Origin: Mangrovihabitans endophyticus
GTDB taxonomy: Bacteria > Actinomycetota > Actinomycetes > Mycobacteriales > Micromonosporaceae
DNA length: 64,000 bases
Direction of reading: 5' to 3'
NCBI RefSeq assembly: GCF_014646155.1
Contig: NZ_BMMX01000002.1
Coordinates: 332,322-396,321, forward strand
The notes beneath the pieces were generated by a model, which was not told the origin of the DNA, searched no databases, and saw only the letters and a program-made list of their open reading frames with translations. This document shows, piece by piece, positions 44,420-54,516 of this stretch; positions within the stretch are counted from its first letter, which is position 1, and each line of letters starts with the position of its first letter. The translations under genes and the position numbers were made by a program.

Positions 44420-45766
44420 ATGTCCGATACGGTGCGAGACGCCTCGCCTTCCAACGGGCCAGCCGGCATCAATGATCCTGCCCTGCTTGAGCGCCGGGCA
44501 TTCATGAAGCGGTTGATGATCGGTTCCGGCGCGGCGGCCTTCGCCGCGATGGGTGCCGCGACGCTGTCTACCGGGATGGCCTGGGCCGCTGACCCCAGCC
44601 CGTCGGCGAGCGCCAGCACACCGCCCAGCGGTGGACCGCCGCCGGGCGGAGGTCCCGCGAACCAGAGTGTCACTGACGACTTCTTCGGTCTGACTGCCGA
44701 CGGGTACCGTATCGACGATCTGTTCGCCGTCCACTCGACCGGGGTGAGCACTGCGGAGGTCGTCGCAGCGGCCACCGCGTTCCTGGCGGCCTTGGACGAC
44801 ACGCAGAAGGCAGCCGCGCAGTTTGACCTGCGCTCGATCGAGTGGCGACAGTGGAGCAACGTCGACAGCTACGTCCGTAACGGCGTGCAGCTCGGCGAGA
44901 TGACCGCCGCGCAGAAGCAAGCCGGGCTGGCCCTGGTCCGCTCGGCGCTCAGCGCCCGCGGGATCACACTGACCGACACCATCCGGCGGATCAACGGCGT
45001 CGCCGGCCGGTTGATCGGCTCGACGGTCACGTTCAACGAGGACTACTACTTCTTCACCGTCATGGGAAACCCATCGGCAACCGAGCCATGGGGTTTCCAG
45101 TTCGAGGGTCACCATTTGGTCCTCAACTACTTCGTCCTCGGTGACCAGGTCGTCACGACCCCCTCATTCCTCGGCTCCGAACCAACCACCGTGACCGACG
45201 ACCAGACCGGTGCCGAGCTCAGCGTATTCGGTGACTTCTTCGACCTGGCCGTCACCACCATCAACGCCTTAACCCCGGCGCACGCTGCCACTGCCATCCT
45301 GACGAGCGACAAGACCGGCGATGACAATGTCGCCGAAGCCTTCAAAGACAACGTCGAAGTCTCGTACGCCGGAGTACGCGCCGACGGATTCTCCACCGCA
45401 GAGAAACGCGCACTGCTGGCCCTGATCGCTCATTTCCTCTCGGTCCACGACACCGGTCACGCCGCGGTCAAACTCGCCGAGGTCACCCGCCACATCGACG
45501 ACACCTATTTCGCCTGGAAGGGAGCCACGACCGACGACGCTGTGTTCTGGCTCCGCGTTCAGAGCCCGGTCATCTACATCGAGTTCGACTGCGAAACGCC
45601 CGGCCCGCTCGGCAGCATCTATGGCGCCGGCGGACCCGGAGGCGGTTCGAAAGGCACGCCCAGCCGCCAACATGTGCACTGCGTCATCCGCACCCCGAAC
45701 GGCAACGACTACGGCAAAGAACTCCTGCACATGCATTACGCGACCGCGCCGCACCACCGACACTGA
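44420..45766 (+). CDS. Secreted DUF3500 protein
   Basis: Predicted 448 aa from ATG 44420 after AAGGAG. RRAFMKRLMIGSGAAAFAAM and a hydrophobic run to GMAWAA make a probable Tat signal peptide. A Pro/Gly/Ser linker follows. The body carries DUF3500 elements: YFFTVMGNPSATEPWGFQFE, GHHLVLNYFVLGDQ, and a His-rich end (HVHCVIRTPNGNDYG, LLHMHYATAPHHRH). The His residues suggest a metal site. Function unknown. Confidence 0.83.
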   Translation: MSDTVRDASPSNGPAGINDPALLERRAFMKRLMIGSGAAAFAAMGAATLSTGMAWAADPSPSASASTPPSGGPPPGGGPANQSVTDDFFGLTADGYRIDDLFAVHSTGVSTAEVVAAATAFLAALDDTQKAAAQFDLRSIEWRQWSNVDSYVRNGVQLGEMTAAQKQAGLALVRSALSARGITLTDTIRRINGVAGRLIGSTVTFNEDYYFFTVMGNPSATEPWGFQFEGHHLVLNYFVLGDQVVTTPSFLGSEPTTVTDDQTGAELSVFGDFFDLAVTTINALTPAHAATAILTSDKTGDDNVAEAFKDNVEVSYAGVRADGFSTAEKRALLALIAHFLSVHDTGHAAVKLAEVTRHIDDTYFAWKGATTDDAVFWLRVQSPVIYIEFDCETPGPLGSIYGAGGPGGGSKGTPSRQHVHCVIRTPNGNDYGKELLHMHYATAPHHRH

Positions 45767-45879
45767 TCCACGCTCGCCCGCGGCCGTGGCCCAGCCTGCT
45801 TCACCGGCACACCCACGCCGAGAAATGGGAATGCACGTGACATGATCGAGTGACGATCCGGCGTGTGCCCCGCTTTCCA

Positions 45880-46035
45880 GTCGATAACCACCTTGTCCGC
45901 GCGGATCTTCGCCTTCGAAATGTCGACGAGCTCTTCCACCTTCGGCAGGAACGCATCGATCAGCTTCGGCCGCGGCGCCGTCCGAACCCGCAGCGACTCC
46001 AAGATTTCCATGATCTCCCTGTCAGACTTGGTCAT
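45880..46035 (-). mobile_element. IS21-family IstA N-terminal remnant
   Basis: From ATG 46035 the frame reads MTKSDREIMEILESL, then RPKLIDAFLPKVEELVDISK and AKIRADKVV, matching the N-terminus of IS21 transposase IstA, but with the HTH region in between deleted. It decays by about 45880. The IS21 end repeats lie immediately upstream. Confidence 0.7.
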
Positions 46036-46127
46036 GGTCTCTCCGGTCGGGTCGGTTGCAAGGTCAGCAACCAGCAGCCAACCGGCCGGAGAGATCCACA
46101 TTCACGTGCCCGAGACGGAGATCACCT

Positions 46128-46205
46128 GACCGTCCAGCAGGATTTCTGCTGTCCGCGAGCAGGGACTCAACTGTCCGCCAACAAGGATTTTTCAGCGTCC
46201 GCTAG
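46128..46205. mobile_element. IS21-type multiple terminal repeats
   Basis: GATTTCTGCTGTCCGCGAGC (46141-46160) and GATTTTTCAGCGTCCGCTAG (46186-46205) are two imperfect copies of a 20-bp unit, with CTGTCCGCC between them. Multiple end repeats are a feature of IS21 elements. They lie in front of the istA fragment, as expected for the left end. Confidence 0.55.
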
Positions 46206-46331
46206 CATCCCCATTCCAGTGATCTCTAGCCTTGAGATTCCGATCGAGCCCAACGAGTACCCCGACAGCCGATGCGAGGGCTCGCGCCGAAACTGGTTGC
46301 CTCAACGAGTCCGATTCGGCAGATTCTCCGG

Positions 46332-47096
46332 ATGGATGAGACAACGCTCGCCAACCGCCTCGCCTGGGACACGGCCTACGAAGCACAGCTACCGGCTTAC
46401 AACGAGATGTTGGCTGAGGGCGCGACGGGCGCCACACTCTTCGCCAGCGAACGCGTACTACTCACCGACATCCTGACAACTCGACCTACGGTCGTCCATC
46501 CGCAAAGCGGCAACGGACAGGACGACATCGCCCTGATCCAAGCCGGAGCTCGGCAGGTGATCGGCATCGACTACAGCGGGACGGCAGTGCGTATCGCGCA
46601 GCGCCGCGCCAACGAACTCGGCGCAGCCTGCCACTACGTGATCGCTACCGTTCCTGGAGTGCCTCTGTCCGACGGCTGCGCTGATCTCGTCTACACCGGT
46701 AAGGGCGCTCTGATCTGGATGCCCGACATCGATGCGTGGGCGACCGAGATGGTCCGACTGGTGCGACCCGGCGGCCACCTGTTCCTCCACGAAGGCCACC
46801 CCGCCACCGAGTTGTGGACCTGGGACCTCGATAAGCCGCGAGTCCGCCCGGACCGCAGCTACTTCGGCCGCTCCTTCGTCTGCGACGACAACAGCTTTCC
46901 GGCCAACGGGGCCGTCATGTGGCAATGGACGCTCGGCCAAGCCGTCACCGCAATCGTCCGGGCCGGCTTCGCGATCAAATGCCTCGAGGAGTACGCCGAA
47001 CCGTTCTGGCGCATGGGCGGCATCGACGCTGCGGCCTTCCAAGGTCGTCTTCCTAACTCGTTCGCCCTGCTAGCGAGCCGTCCCAACGCGGCGTAG
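46332..47096 (+). CDS. Class I SAM-dependent methyltransferase
   Basis: Predicted 254 aa from ATG 46332. Motif I is VVHPQSGNGQDDIALIQAGA (about 54-73) and the acidic Asp ending the second strand is in QVIGIDYSGTAV. Motif IV region: CADLVYTGKGALIWMPDIDA. Then RLVRPGGHLFLHEGHP. The protein is complete and lies between two IS21 fragments, so it may have been brought in with them. Small-molecule substrate unknown. Confidence 0.82.
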   Translation: MDETTLANRLAWDTAYEAQLPAYNEMLAEGATGATLFASERVLLTDILTTRPTVVHPQSGNGQDDIALIQAGARQVIGIDYSGTAVRIAQRRANELGAACHYVIATVPGVPLSDGCADLVYTGKGALIWMPDIDAWATEMVRLVRPGGHLFLHEGHPATELWTWDLDKPRVRPDRSYFGRSFVCDDNSFPANGAVMWQWTLGQAVTAIVRAGFAIKCLEEYAEPFWRMGGIDAAAFQGRLPNSFALLASRPNAA

Positions 47097-47159
47097 GTAG
47101 AGCCTGGATCAAGGCAACGTCCTCACCATGAGCAGGCTCAGTGACGATCTCACGCTACG

Positions 47160-47565
47160 AAAATCTTGCCAGAGCCGCTCTTAGCCGTACGCCGACACCT
47201 GCACGATCTCCAGGTTGCGGACCGCGACGTCGGCGACATGCTCGACCGTGGTCCTTCTCGTTGTCGGTCAGCACCTAGGCGGGCACCCCGCCGAGTCGGC
47301 GCTCGGTCGCGTCCAGGCAGGCCACGATCGTCGGCAGAGTCTTGTCGAACACCGGGATAACCACCCGGAACCGCGACCAGGCCAGCCATATGCACCACAA
47401 CGACCTCCGCCGGCCCCCGATGCGCGGACCCTCACCCCAGTCGAACTGCATCCACAAGCCCGGCTCCGGAATCCACGGACGGAACACCCACCGGCGATCG
47501 GCCTGCCACGCCTGCCTCACCGCGGCGATCGACGCGTCGTGCGCTCTCCGCCCGCGAAGCCCATC
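47160..47565 (-). mobile_element. IS21-family IstA catalytic-core remnant
   Basis: The minus strand reads RRWVFRPWIPEPGLWMQFDW, then RSLWCIWLAWSRFRVVIPVF and TIVACLDATERRLGGVPA, the start of the rve (DDE) core of IstA with the first catalytic Asp (FDWG). It continues in broken frames to about 47160. Being upstream of the N-terminal fragment at 46.0 kb, it must come from a separate or rearranged copy. Confidence 0.72.
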
Positions 47566-47750
47566 GCAGTGATCCGCCGATGCACCACATCCGCTCAGAC
47601 CCGGCCTCCCGAACGAGCGGAACGTGGGGTCCGTAACGCGAACGGCTCTGGCTCACTTTCGGTGGTGACGGGGACTGAGTCGAAAATGAACCCTTACTGG
47701 GCTGTACAAACAAATAACGGCGGATCTCGGTCTTGAGGAGATGCGCCATC

Positions 47751-48170
47751 ATGACGACCGAACCGATCGTCGAGCAGGACCCTGTGACCGGGCTGGACAG
47801 CTCAGCCACCGATGAGCAGTTGATCGCGATGCTGGCCGACCGGGCCCGCGGCGACGGGCTGAAGCTGACTGGCGAGGGCGGGCTGCTGCAGAAGCTGACC
47901 AAGCGGGTCCTCGAGTCCGCGCTCGAGGGCGAGATCACCGATCACGTCGGGCTATGACAAGCACGACGTGCAGGGTCGGGGCAGCGGGAACTCCCGCAAC
48001 GGCCATCGGGCCAAGACGGTGATCACGGACGTCGGTCCAGTCGAGGTGCGGGTTCCCCGGGATGTGGCCGGCACGTTCGAGCCGCAGATCGTGCGTAAAC
48101 GCCAGCGCTGGCTGACCGGGGTCGACGACCTGGTCCTGTCGCTGTCGGCTCGTGGCCTGACCGGTCTGCA
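47751..48170 (+). mobile_element. IS256-family transposase, frameshifted and 3'-truncated
   Basis: From ATG 47751: MTTEPIVEQDPVTG, then LLQKLTKRVLESALEGEITD and HVG; a one-base insertion in GTCGGGCTATGAC (47946-47958) ends the frame, and the next frame continues YDKHDVQGRGSGNSRNGHRA, KTVITDVGPVEVRVPRDVAG and SLSARGLT. These are the N-terminal hallmarks of IS256 Mutator-type transposases. The DDE core is missing after about 48170. Confidence 0.8.
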
Positions 48171-48174
48171 CCTG

Positions 48175-48808
48175 GTGGGCGCGGCGACCTCGCCGGCAGT
48201 CACCGGGATGACCGCCTCACCGTTTAGCTGCGCCAGCCGCACGGTGACGGTCACGTTGGCCGGCGCGTTGCCGCCAGGTGGGGCCACTCGCCTCGCCGTG
48301 GACGGGAGCACGGTTTCCGGGGCCCGGCACTCCGGGATGTGATCTTCAAGCGATCGATCCGGCCATGTGCACGGTGGCGGAGCCTCAAGGTCGGGGCTGG
48401 CTGTTCGCGGTGACCCACGTCGACCTGCCGAGTGACCCGGATTCGACGTTCTGCTCCCTGGCCGATCCGGCGGCGTGCCCGACCGGGGTGCACGACAAGC
48501 GGCGCGCGCCTGACGAGGTCGACCCGGTCGGGCACAACGTCGACGCCGCGCTGGGCGGCAGCACCGCCTACAACCTGCAAGCCCACGGCCGCGTGGCCCA
48601 CGGCTCAGCCGTACCGGCCGGTTGTAACTGCTGCGCCGGGGCCGGGGCCGGCGGAGACCGTACCCGCCGGCCTCTGCGGTTTAGACACGGTCGCGGCCGA
48701 CACCAGCACCGACAACGACGCCGATCTGCGGTTAGCCCTGCCGTGACCGCCACGTCCTCACCAGTCCCGGCCGCGGAGGGCCTCTTCAGGCAGTGCGGTG
48801 GCTGCCGG
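48175..48808. other. Unassigned stretch between IS256 remnant and MutS-like operon
   Basis: About 630 bases. A plus-strand frame around 48364-48700 (MCTVAEPQGRGWLFAVTHVD and on) has somewhat protein-like pieces but also repeated Gly/Ala runs. No start signal or family match is evident. It may hold remains of an older gene. Confidence 0.35.
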
Positions 48809-50338
48809 TCACGGGGCCGCCGGTTGCTTGGCGCGCTCGTCGGCGCCGAAGATGTCGTGATAGAGGTCGGCGCCGTAACTGGTCGGCAGCGGTTCACCCG
48901 CAACAACCTTGAACGTGCGCCGACCGTCGGGCCGGCGTTCCGCCCGCAGGAACACTGCATGCTCCGGGGAGGCGCTCTGCATCTGGTGGGCCAGGTCGTA
49001 CAGGTGGGTCACCGTGACGACGCTGACGTGTCGTTCGGTGAGCGCTTGGATGATCTGCCGGTTGATCTCGGATCCTTCCCGCTCGTTGGTGGCGGCGAAG
49101 GATTCATTGAACAGCACCAGGGCGTGCCCGCGCAGGTGGTCGGCGATGCCCGCCATGCGGGCCATCTCCTCGTCGAGTTTCCCGCTGTCCATGCCGGCGT
49201 CTTCTTCCCGCTTGAAGTGGGTGAAGATCCCGGAACGGATCCCTGCAGTGAGGCTGGTGGCGCCGACCGGCATGCCGCATTGCATCATCACCTGGGCCAG
49301 GCCGATCGCGCGCAGCAGCGTGGATTTGCCGCCCTGGTTGGCACCGGTGACCACAATCAGGCGGGTGTCGGCGGCGGTGAGGTCGTTAAGCACGACCTGC
49401 TGCTGCGGTGCCCGCAACGCCAGGCACACGTCGTACAGGCCCGAGGCGGCGATCCCGTCCCGCTCAGCGGCCTGCGGCTCGGGGCGGCACAGCGGGGCGT
49501 GGAGCCGGTCGAGGCGTTGCTGCAGCCGCAGGCAGCCCAGGTAGAAGGCGAGTTCGGTGCGCAGCATGGTGAAGAACGCCAGAATGTGCTCGGTCGACTG
49601 CGCGAGGGCGTTAGCGACCAAGTTGACGCCGCGGTCGCGTAGCTCGCCGAGGGCGCGGGCGCCGGCTTCGTCGCGGTCGGGGATGCGGTAGGTGTAGGTC
49701 TCGGGAACGTCGGCGGTCAGCTTCTGCCACCAGCTCGGCCGGTTGACCGCCCGGCGCAGCACGTAGTCGATGCCGCGGCCGCCGCGCCCGAGCAGGGCGC
49801 TGATCAGCACCCCGTCGCGGAACTGCAGCTGCTTGACGTGCTCGTCGAGACCGGTCAGGTAGTCGTCGTCCAGTTCCTCGGCGATCATCGCGAAGAAGCG
49901 GGTGAAGCCGGCCGACTGGAACTCGGCGCCGTGGGTGTCGGCGATGGCCCGTAGCCGGCGTAGCATGCCGGCGAACATCTGCAGCACCTCGACCGAACGG
50001 TGCAGGACCAGGTCGGGGCTGGAGTGCAGGAACCCGAACCCGAAGTAGCTCTTCTTCTCACCCTTGATCGCGTCCACGGTCAAGGTGTACAGGTCGCTGA
50101 TTACCTGGGGATGGGCGGCGCAGTCGGCCAGCACGTCCTGCCGGTAGCGGATCTCCTCGACGTCGCTCAGGCCGACGGGAACGACCCGGCGGACGACCTC
50201 GGCCAGGAAGTCGTCGCCACCGCTCATCGCCTCATACAGGGTGTCCAGGTGCAGGTCCTGGACGAGGTCGTCGGTGCCGAACGGCAGCGGCTGTTCCGGG
50301 TCGAGGTCGCGGTCGGCGAGCAGCAGGAACGTTTTCAT
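48809..50338 (-). CDS. MutS-like ATPase (domain V), second of a pair
   Basis: Predicted 509 aa. Walker A is GANQGGKSTLLRAIG (about residue 335) and the C-terminal part has LVLFNESFAATNEREG (Walker B, E in place of the usual D-E) and VVTVTHLYDLAHQ. The N-terminal 300 residues are helical, the lever/clamp type, and there is no mismatch-binding domain I. That puts it among the MutS-related proteins of unknown role, some of which are MutS2-like. It overlaps the upstream MutS-like gene by ATGA. Not mismatch repair by itself. Confidence 0.85.
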   Translation of the reverse strand: MKTFLLLADRDLDPEQPLPFGTDDLVQDLHLDTLYEAMSGGDDFLAEVVRRVVPVGLSDVEEIRYRQDVLADCAAHPQVISDLYTLTVDAIKGEKKSYFGFGFLHSSPDLVLHRSVEVLQMFAGMLRRLRAIADTHGAEFQSAGFTRFFAMIAEELDDDYLTGLDEHVKQLQFRDGVLISALLGRGGRGIDYVLRRAVNRPSWWQKLTADVPETYTYRIPDRDEAGARALGELRDRGVNLVANALAQSTEHILAFFTMLRTELAFYLGCLRLQQRLDRLHAPLCRPEPQAAERDGIAASGLYDVCLALRAPQQQVVLNDLTAADTRLIVVTGANQGGKSTLLRAIGLAQVMMQCGMPVGATSLTAGIRSGIFTHFKREEDAGMDSGKLDEEMARMAGIADHLRGHALVLFNESFAATNEREGSEINRQIIQALTERHVSVVTVTHLYDLAHQMQSASPEHAVFLRAERRPDGRRTFKVVAGEPLPTSYGADLYHDIFGADERAKQPAAP

Positions 50339-51876
50339 GCGATCCGCTCCTTGAGCGTGTCGTAGGTCAGCCCGTACTTCTGGGCGATGCTCAGCGCGTA
50401 CGACAGCCCGTTGGCGTCGCGGCGCACGACGTTGAAGGTGCGCTTTGCCGCGTCGTGCTCGTCGACGGTGGAGACCATGCTGACCGTCGCCTCACCCATG
50501 CGCGACAGTTCCTCGACGAACGTGACGTACACGCCGAGGCAACCGAGCTCGAGGAGCCGGTCCATGATCCGCTCGCCGAGGAACAGCGCGTCCTCAAGCG
50601 TGGTGGAGGTGAAGATCTCGTTCATGATCACCACGCTGTCGCCGGTGGCGTGTTCCAGGATGCGGTGCACGCGGATCAGGTCGTCTTCGAGTTTGCCGTG
50701 CAGGTCGGTGGCGACTTCCTGGCGTTCGAAGTGCGTGTAGAGGCCGTCGGGCAGGAACAGCTCGGCGCGGGCGCCGGGTACGGGGCAGCCGAGCCGGGCC
50801 AAATAGTGCAGCTGGCCGAACATCCGCGCGTAGGTGGTCTTGCCGCCCTGGTTCGGGCCGGAGATGACCAGGATCCGTTCGTCGCCGTCCAGGTCGACGT
50901 CGTTGCAGACCACCGGCCGGTCGTTCTGGGTGAGTTTGTCGGCCAGGGCCACGTCGAACGCCTGCCGGACCCGGGTTTGTTTGCTGGCGGTGGAGACCAC
51001 GGGAAGGCAAGACTTCAGGCCGTGGGTGCCGAGCAGCCCGACGTAGTCGATCCAGGCCAGGTAGAACTGGACCTCGCGGTCGAAATCGGTGATGACCGGG
51101 TCGAGGAAGCCGCCGTGGCGGGAGACGAACGCGGCGACTGCGTCGAAGATGTCGGGGTGCAGGTTCGCCACGTATTGCAGCACGGTCGCTTCGACGCGGT
51201 TGAGGTCGGCCAAGTCTTGGAAGCTGGCGCGGTAGTCCTTGACCTCGCCCTGCCGGAACCGGGCGAAGGTGTCGGTGACTTCCCGGCTGTAGTCGGGTTC
51301 GTCGGCGTAGCGGCCGACCCGGATCCGGTCGCCGCGGATGTCGATCGTGTACCGGATGGTGGTCAGCTGCTCGCGTAGCCGGCCCGCTTCGGTGGCGCGG
51401 TCGCTGAACTCGGGGCCGGCGGCATACGACTGCAGGAAGGCGTGCAGGCCCTTCAGCCCGTGTGAGCGCAGCTTGAGCTCGCCCAGGGCGTCGGTCAGGC
51501 CGGTGACCGCCTGGGAGTACAGGTGGATCGCGTCGAGGAACCACAGCTGCTTCTGCCGCTGGTAGTACAGCGCCTTCACCTGCTCCAGATGCCGGCGCAC
51601 CGCCCGCATTTGTTTCGCGAACTCGGTCACCGCGCCGCGCACGTCCGGCTGCTGCAATTCCCGGAGCACGTCGTGCCGGTAGCCGACGGTGCGCTCGTGG
51701 ACCGGGGTGTAGAAGTAAGGGGCAAGGTTGTAGGTTTCGCGGCCACGGGTCACCGCCGCGACGACTTGGTCGAGGTTGAGGTCGCCGAAGACATCGGGCT
51801 CGTGCCGGGCGTCGATGCCGGCGCGGTCGGCCGGGTCGTCGAACAAGATGCTGGCGAACCCGGCGGCCGTGGTCAC
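50335..51876 (-). CDS. MutS-like ATPase (domain V), first of a pair
   Basis: Predicted 513 aa from GTG 51876, coupled to the NUDIX stop (GTGA). Walker A GPNQGGKTTYARMFG (about 343), Walker B SVVIMNEIFTSTT, then VYVTFVEELSRMG. The helical N-terminal part includes the DAIHLYSQAV and VGLLGTHGLKSCLPV segments. Also without the mismatch-binding domain. Since MutS proteins act as dimers with composite active sites, the two paralogues may form a heterodimer; this is inference from the coupling. Confidence 0.86.
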   Translation of the reverse strand: MTTAAGFASILFDDPADRAGIDARHEPDVFGDLNLDQVVAAVTRGRETYNLAPYFYTPVHERTVGYRHDVLRELQQPDVRGAVTEFAKQMRAVRRHLEQVKALYYQRQKQLWFLDAIHLYSQAVTGLTDALGELKLRSHGLKGLHAFLQSYAAGPEFSDRATEAGRLREQLTTIRYTIDIRGDRIRVGRYADEPDYSREVTDTFARFRQGEVKDYRASFQDLADLNRVEATVLQYVANLHPDIFDAVAAFVSRHGGFLDPVITDFDREVQFYLAWIDYVGLLGTHGLKSCLPVVSTASKQTRVRQAFDVALADKLTQNDRPVVCNDVDLDGDERILVISGPNQGGKTTYARMFGQLHYLARLGCPVPGARAELFLPDGLYTHFERQEVATDLHGKLEDDLIRVHRILEHATGDSVVIMNEIFTSTTLEDALFLGERIMDRLLELGCLGVYVTFVEELSRMGEATVSMVSTVDEHDAAKRTFNVVRRDANGLSYALSIAQKYGLTYDTLKERIA

Positions 51877-52415
51877 TGCGCGGTCCCGACCGTGGCGGTG
51901 CCGCTGACCTGGGTGTCCGCAGTCAGTAGTTGCGGCTCGGCGGCCGTTCGTGACCCCAGTGACGGGCTGGGGCGCCATACGTTGCCTAGGTAGACGGTGG
52001 CGCCGTGGGTGGGGGTGAACGCGAGTTTGCGCAGGTGCCCGGCGATCGGTGGGCGCATCGGCAACCGGCCGATGTCCGCCAGATCTACAAACGAGGGCGT
52101 GAGGCCGGGTTCGCAGGGCTGCGGCTGGGCGTGCGGGTCGGCGGCTTCGGCCTGGAAGACGATCTCGATCAGGTGCTGGCCGTAGTCGAGGTTGGTGGTT
52201 TCCAGCAGAAACGCCACGGACAGCACGTTGACGGACAGGCCGGTTTCTTCGCGGACTTCGCGGATGGCGCAGGCTGCGGTGCCTTCGCCGAATCCGGGGG
52301 TGCCGCCGGGCAGTACCCAGTCGCCGGCGTCGCGTTGCAGCAGCAGAATCGTGTCGCCGCGCAGCACCACGGCCGAGCAGCGCAGGTGCACTTTGTGGGA
52401 CTGTTTGTCGTTCAT
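51873..52415 (-). CDS. NUDIX hydrolase
   Basis: Predicted 180 aa from ATG 52415 (MNDKQSHKVHLRCSAVVLRG). The Nudix box is GGTPGFGEGTAACAIREVRE then ETGLSV (G-x5-E-x7-REVxEETG, complete). Hydrolyses a nucleoside diphosphate linked to another group. The first gene of a three-gene operon with two MutS-like ATPases, to which it is translationally coupled; clearing a damaged or signalling nucleotide would fit, but is speculation. Confidence 0.88.
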   Translation of the reverse strand: MNDKQSHKVHLRCSAVVLRGDTILLLQRDAGDWVLPGGTPGFGEGTAACAIREVREETGLSVNVLSVAFLLETTNLDYGQHLIEIVFQAEAADPHAQPQPCEPGLTPSFVDLADIGRLPMRPPIAGHLRKLAFTPTHGATVYLGNVWRPSPSLGSRTAAEPQLLTADTQVSGTATVGTAQ

Positions 52416-52805
52416 CGCGTGACTCCCGGTCGACAGCGAGACCGGCAGCAGCGGCAGGCCTCGACACCAAACAGCCCGGACCGGCTGGTCCGAACCGTGG
52501 TAGAGGCCATCAGCGCGAGGGCGGTTGACGGCGAGCCTCATCGCCTGCACCCGCCAGGGCGGGCACAACGTCAACGGTAACGCGCTGATGGCAGGTGCGC
52601 ATCTGGTTCCGCGGCCGACGTGGCCGGCGACGACGAGGGCCGGGACGCCGGTTACGGCCGTCTGCTGGGCAGGGCGGCATGGATGATGACGGCAGGTTCT
52701 CCCGGAGCCGGACAGCAATCTCCTCGATGGCTGTCGCGGCGGTGATGACTGGGCCTGCGGTGGCCAGTTGCCGGGGCGTTGCCCGTGTCCTCCGTGGGGT
52801 CGTGC

Positions 52806-53264
52806 TCATGAGTGATGGCCGTGGTTCTCGGTGTGGTGCAGGGGGTGCACCGCAACGATCGCGGTGGCGGAGACCGCGGCGAGCCCGGCCACTACAGCGG
52901 GCGCCGGTAGGTGCAGTGCCGTTGCTGCGACGGTGATCGCGATCGCAGTGATAGCGGCCAGCGCGGGCGCCCAGGTGCGTGGCCGGATGAACGGGCCGTC
53001 GGCGATGAGCAGGTAGGCGGTCAGCAGTACGGCGAGCACAACGGTCGGTCCGGTCGTCAGCCGCGGCGAGGGCGGCAGTTGATCAGCGGTCAGGCCGGCA
53101 ATGGCGCTGGCAGCGGAGGGGGTGGCACAGCCCGTCCAGCGGGTGGCCGCCACGGCGAACACCACGCTGAGTGCCGCGAGCCCGCCGGTGACCGGTCGGC
53201 CGGTGGTGACCAGGATCGCGGCGATCGCGGTGCCAATCGCCAGCCCTGGTAGCCGGGCGATCAT
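52806..53264 (-). CDS. Small integral membrane protein
   Basis: Predicted 152 aa (MIARLPGLAIGTAIAAILVT). Four to five hydrophobic helices and a His-rich end (HPLHHTENHGHHS). It starts within the end of the DUF58 gene. No family recognised. Probably a structural partner in the MoxR/DUF58 operon. Confidence 0.6.
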   Translation of the reverse strand: MIARLPGLAIGTAIAAILVTTGRPVTGGLAALSVVFAVAATRWTGCATPSAASAIAGLTADQLPPSPRLTTGPTVVLAVLLTAYLLIADGPFIRPRTWAPALAAITAIAITVAATALHLPAPAVVAGLAAVSATAIVAVHPLHHTENHGHHS

Positions 53265-54516
53265 GGTCGCCTTCGTTGCCAGGCGCGGGCAACATCGCTG
53301 ATCGTCAGTTGCAGGGCGGTGTCGCCGGTCCAGACTTGCACCGGCATGCCGAGGCGGACCAGGTCGGCGTGGGTGGCGGCGCGGTCGAGCTGCCAGAGCC
53401 GCTCGGCAAGGTCATCACCGTGGGGTGTGGCGTGCCGTCGCCGGGCGAAGGCGATCGAACCGGCAGAGCGATTCGGGCGGGGATGGCCGAGTACGTCGAT
53501 GATGCTGGTGTGCAGCCGCCGCCGGGCGAGGTTGTGCAACACGGGCATGATCCGCTCGTCGGCGAGCGGGGTCAGGACGATGACCTGCGCGTCTGGTGGG
53601 AGCATCTGGCCCGGTAGCCGGCTCGGGTCGGGGTTGACGACGCTGATCTGCGCGGCCCGGGTGGACAAGATCAGGTCGGCGATGCGGTACAGGTGTATGC
53701 GGCCGGTCGCGGGGGTCAGCCACTGCAACAGCCCACCGACCGCGATGACGCCGACGCGGTCACGGTGCGCCAGCGCGGTACCGACCAGAGTGGTGGCGGC
53801 GCGCACGGATACATCTAAAGTCGACTGCTGCGGTGTGCCGGCGATGTCGCCGAACACGTCGATCGCGATGATAAGGTCAGCTGCCAGGTCGGCGGCGCGG
53901 ACGGTGACCATGGTGCGCCGCTGCCGGGAGCTGGCCGCCCAGTGCACATCCCGCAGCTGATCCCCTATCTGGTACGGGCGGATGGCGGTGAATTCGATCC
54001 CCGAACCGCCCTGGCGGCTCGGGTGTTCGCCGACGCGGCTGAGCACCGTGTTCGTCGCCGGCGTGCCGGCGAGACGTTCCGGCCGCGGCAGCACGGTCGG
54101 CGCAGCAATCGGCATAACAGCGGTCGCGTGAAACATCTGCCAATCGTCCGTGCAGTCGACGTGCATCTGCGGACACCGCCGTCGGCGGCGGGAACCGGGG
54201 TGACGGTGACGCTGGGTGCGGCGACCAATCGAGCATCCGTGCTCGCCGCGAGTGCGGCCGCGCGGACGGTGACGGTGACGGTGACGGGATCGCCTTCGAC
54301 GCAGCGGCGGGTGTCGAGGTCCGCGGTGACCGTAACGGTGGCCGGGCGGCCGATGTGGGTTCCGGCGGCCAGTACCGCCAAAGGGCCGGCGGCCAGCACG
54401 AGTAGAGCCGGTCGGCCGGTGAGCACGGCCGCGATCAGCGCGAGGACCGCGACAGTGCTTAGCCGCCGCGCGCGAGGCGACGGCTGCCACGTCAGGGCCA
54501 GTGTCCGAGTGGTCAT
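53261..54516 (-). pseudogene. DUF58 protein with a one-base frameshift
   Basis: The N-terminal part starts MTTRTLALTWQPSPRARRLS at 54516 with two membrane helices and a Thr/Val-rich beta domain. Near 54146-54166 the frame must change by one base to continue with MHVDCTDDWQMFHATAVMPI, then the DUF58 core (HPSRQGGSGIEFTAIRPYQI, GDQLRDVHWAASSRQRRTMV) to the end. The core is intact, so a lone indel (or a sequencing error) separates two good halves. DUF58 proteins are membrane partners of MoxR chaperones; the core has a VWA-like DVFGD segment. Confidence 0.75.

Noticed and set aside
54230..54330. Tandem GGTGAC repeats as a possible regulatory array
   Set aside because: They encode the Val-Thr-rich beta strands of the DUF58 N-terminal domain and are codon-driven.
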